DNA of 64,000 bases from Tubiluchus corallicola (Eukaryota > Priapulida > Priapulimorpha > Priapulimorphida > Tubiluchidae), in contig JAQGDQ010000251.1 in NCBI GenBank assembly GCA_030141605.1, forward strand, positions 186,001 to 250,000, given 5' to 3'. The notes beneath the pieces were generated by a model, which was not told where the DNA came from, did not search any database, and saw nothing but the letters and a program-made list of their open reading frames with translations. Positions 63,648 to 64,000 of this stretch are shown here, in pieces; positions within the stretch are counted from its first letter, which is position 1; every line of letters begins with the position of its first letter. Made by a program: the position numbers and the translations under genes.

Positions 63648-63759
63648 CGAATTTGGAAGAGAGGACCAGAAGAGAATGGAGCAACATTGATGTACAAGTT
63701 TGATGATTTCTTCCGAAGTACGAAGGCAGAATTTAATTCAACTAGATTCAGAATAGCAG
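63648..63759 (+). CDS. Tentative coding exon near the right edge, unidentified gene
   Basis: A 112-bp segment between acceptor CCGTTTCTAG and donor GCAG/GTATTC. It is open only in phase 0 for 37 codons (RIWKRGPEENGATLMYKFDD then FFRSTKAEFNSTRFRIA); the other two frames are stopped. The phase agrees with the exon at 61330-61431. A segment at about 63490-63562 has splice-like ends but does not join to it in phase. The gene would continue beyond the window. Confidence 0.38.
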
Positions 63760-64000
63760 GTATTCAATTATTTAAAAAACTATTCTTTTTTATATAGTCC
63801 TAAACCGTTTCTTGTAGCATCCTCTTGGCTCTGGGCGGAGAGATTCTCAAATCACAACACTGGGGAAGACGAAATTAAATTTTTAAAATGAACTTTAAAG
63901 TTTCATAGTTATTACATCTTTTCTCTTAAGCATTTATTAATTTTACAGTTCTTCCTACAGAAAAGTGTTATTATTATTTTTATTAAATTTATTATATAAA

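Noticed and set aside
1-64000. CRISPR arrays, operons, bacterial or phage features
   Set aside because: Spliced genes, poly(A) signals and eukaryotic transposons show nuclear metazoan DNA; no regularly spaced short repeats were seen.

Overview
This is an AT-rich, intron-rich metazoan nuclear window. It holds parts of three recognisable genes with GT-AG introns, mostly hundreds of bases to a few kilobases long, and many small transposon relics sit in the introns. The proteins point to an invertebrate: an RFX1/2/3-type factor, a WSC-domain receptor kinase-like protein of the Wsck type, and cystathionine gamma-lyase. The phylum cannot be fixed from the window alone. All exon models below were assembled by hand from splice signals, reading phase and family similarity. 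No search was run.

Layout. (1) About 0.4-9.9 kb, minus strand: the N-terminal half of an RFX1/2/3 transcription factor, seven exons, running off the left edge just after the DNA-binding domain. A possible untranslated first exon and promoter lie near 15.1-15.3 kb. (2) About 10-20 kb: long 5' intron or intergenic DNA with no convincing coding exon. (3) 20.1-36.4 kb, plus strand: a complete 17-exon gene for a single-pass receptor (signal peptide, WSC, two FN3-like regions, transmembrane helix, tyrosine-kinase-like domain). The VAIK lysine, the HRD aspartate and asparagine, and the DFG aspartate are all replaced, so the kinase domain is predicted to be a pseudokinase. (4) 39.3-50.3 kb, plus strand: a complete 11-coding-exon cystathionine gamma-lyase gene with its catalytic residues intact. 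(5) 50.3-64 kb: repeat-rich DNA with a 148-bp tandem array, a LINE C-terminal remnant, SINE-like elements, a compound trinucleotide repeat and a diverged 5S-rRNA-like sequence. It also holds a tentative minus-strand microprotein gene (53.7-58.6 kb) and two tentative plus-strand exons near the right edge.

The three main genes are not an operon and show no shared pathway: a ciliary/developmental transcription factor, a cell-surface pseudo-receptor-kinase and a transsulfuration/H2S enzyme. The most noteworthy items are the pseudokinase receptor, the tentative small membrane protein, the paired non-autonomous hAT elements and the 5S-like relic.
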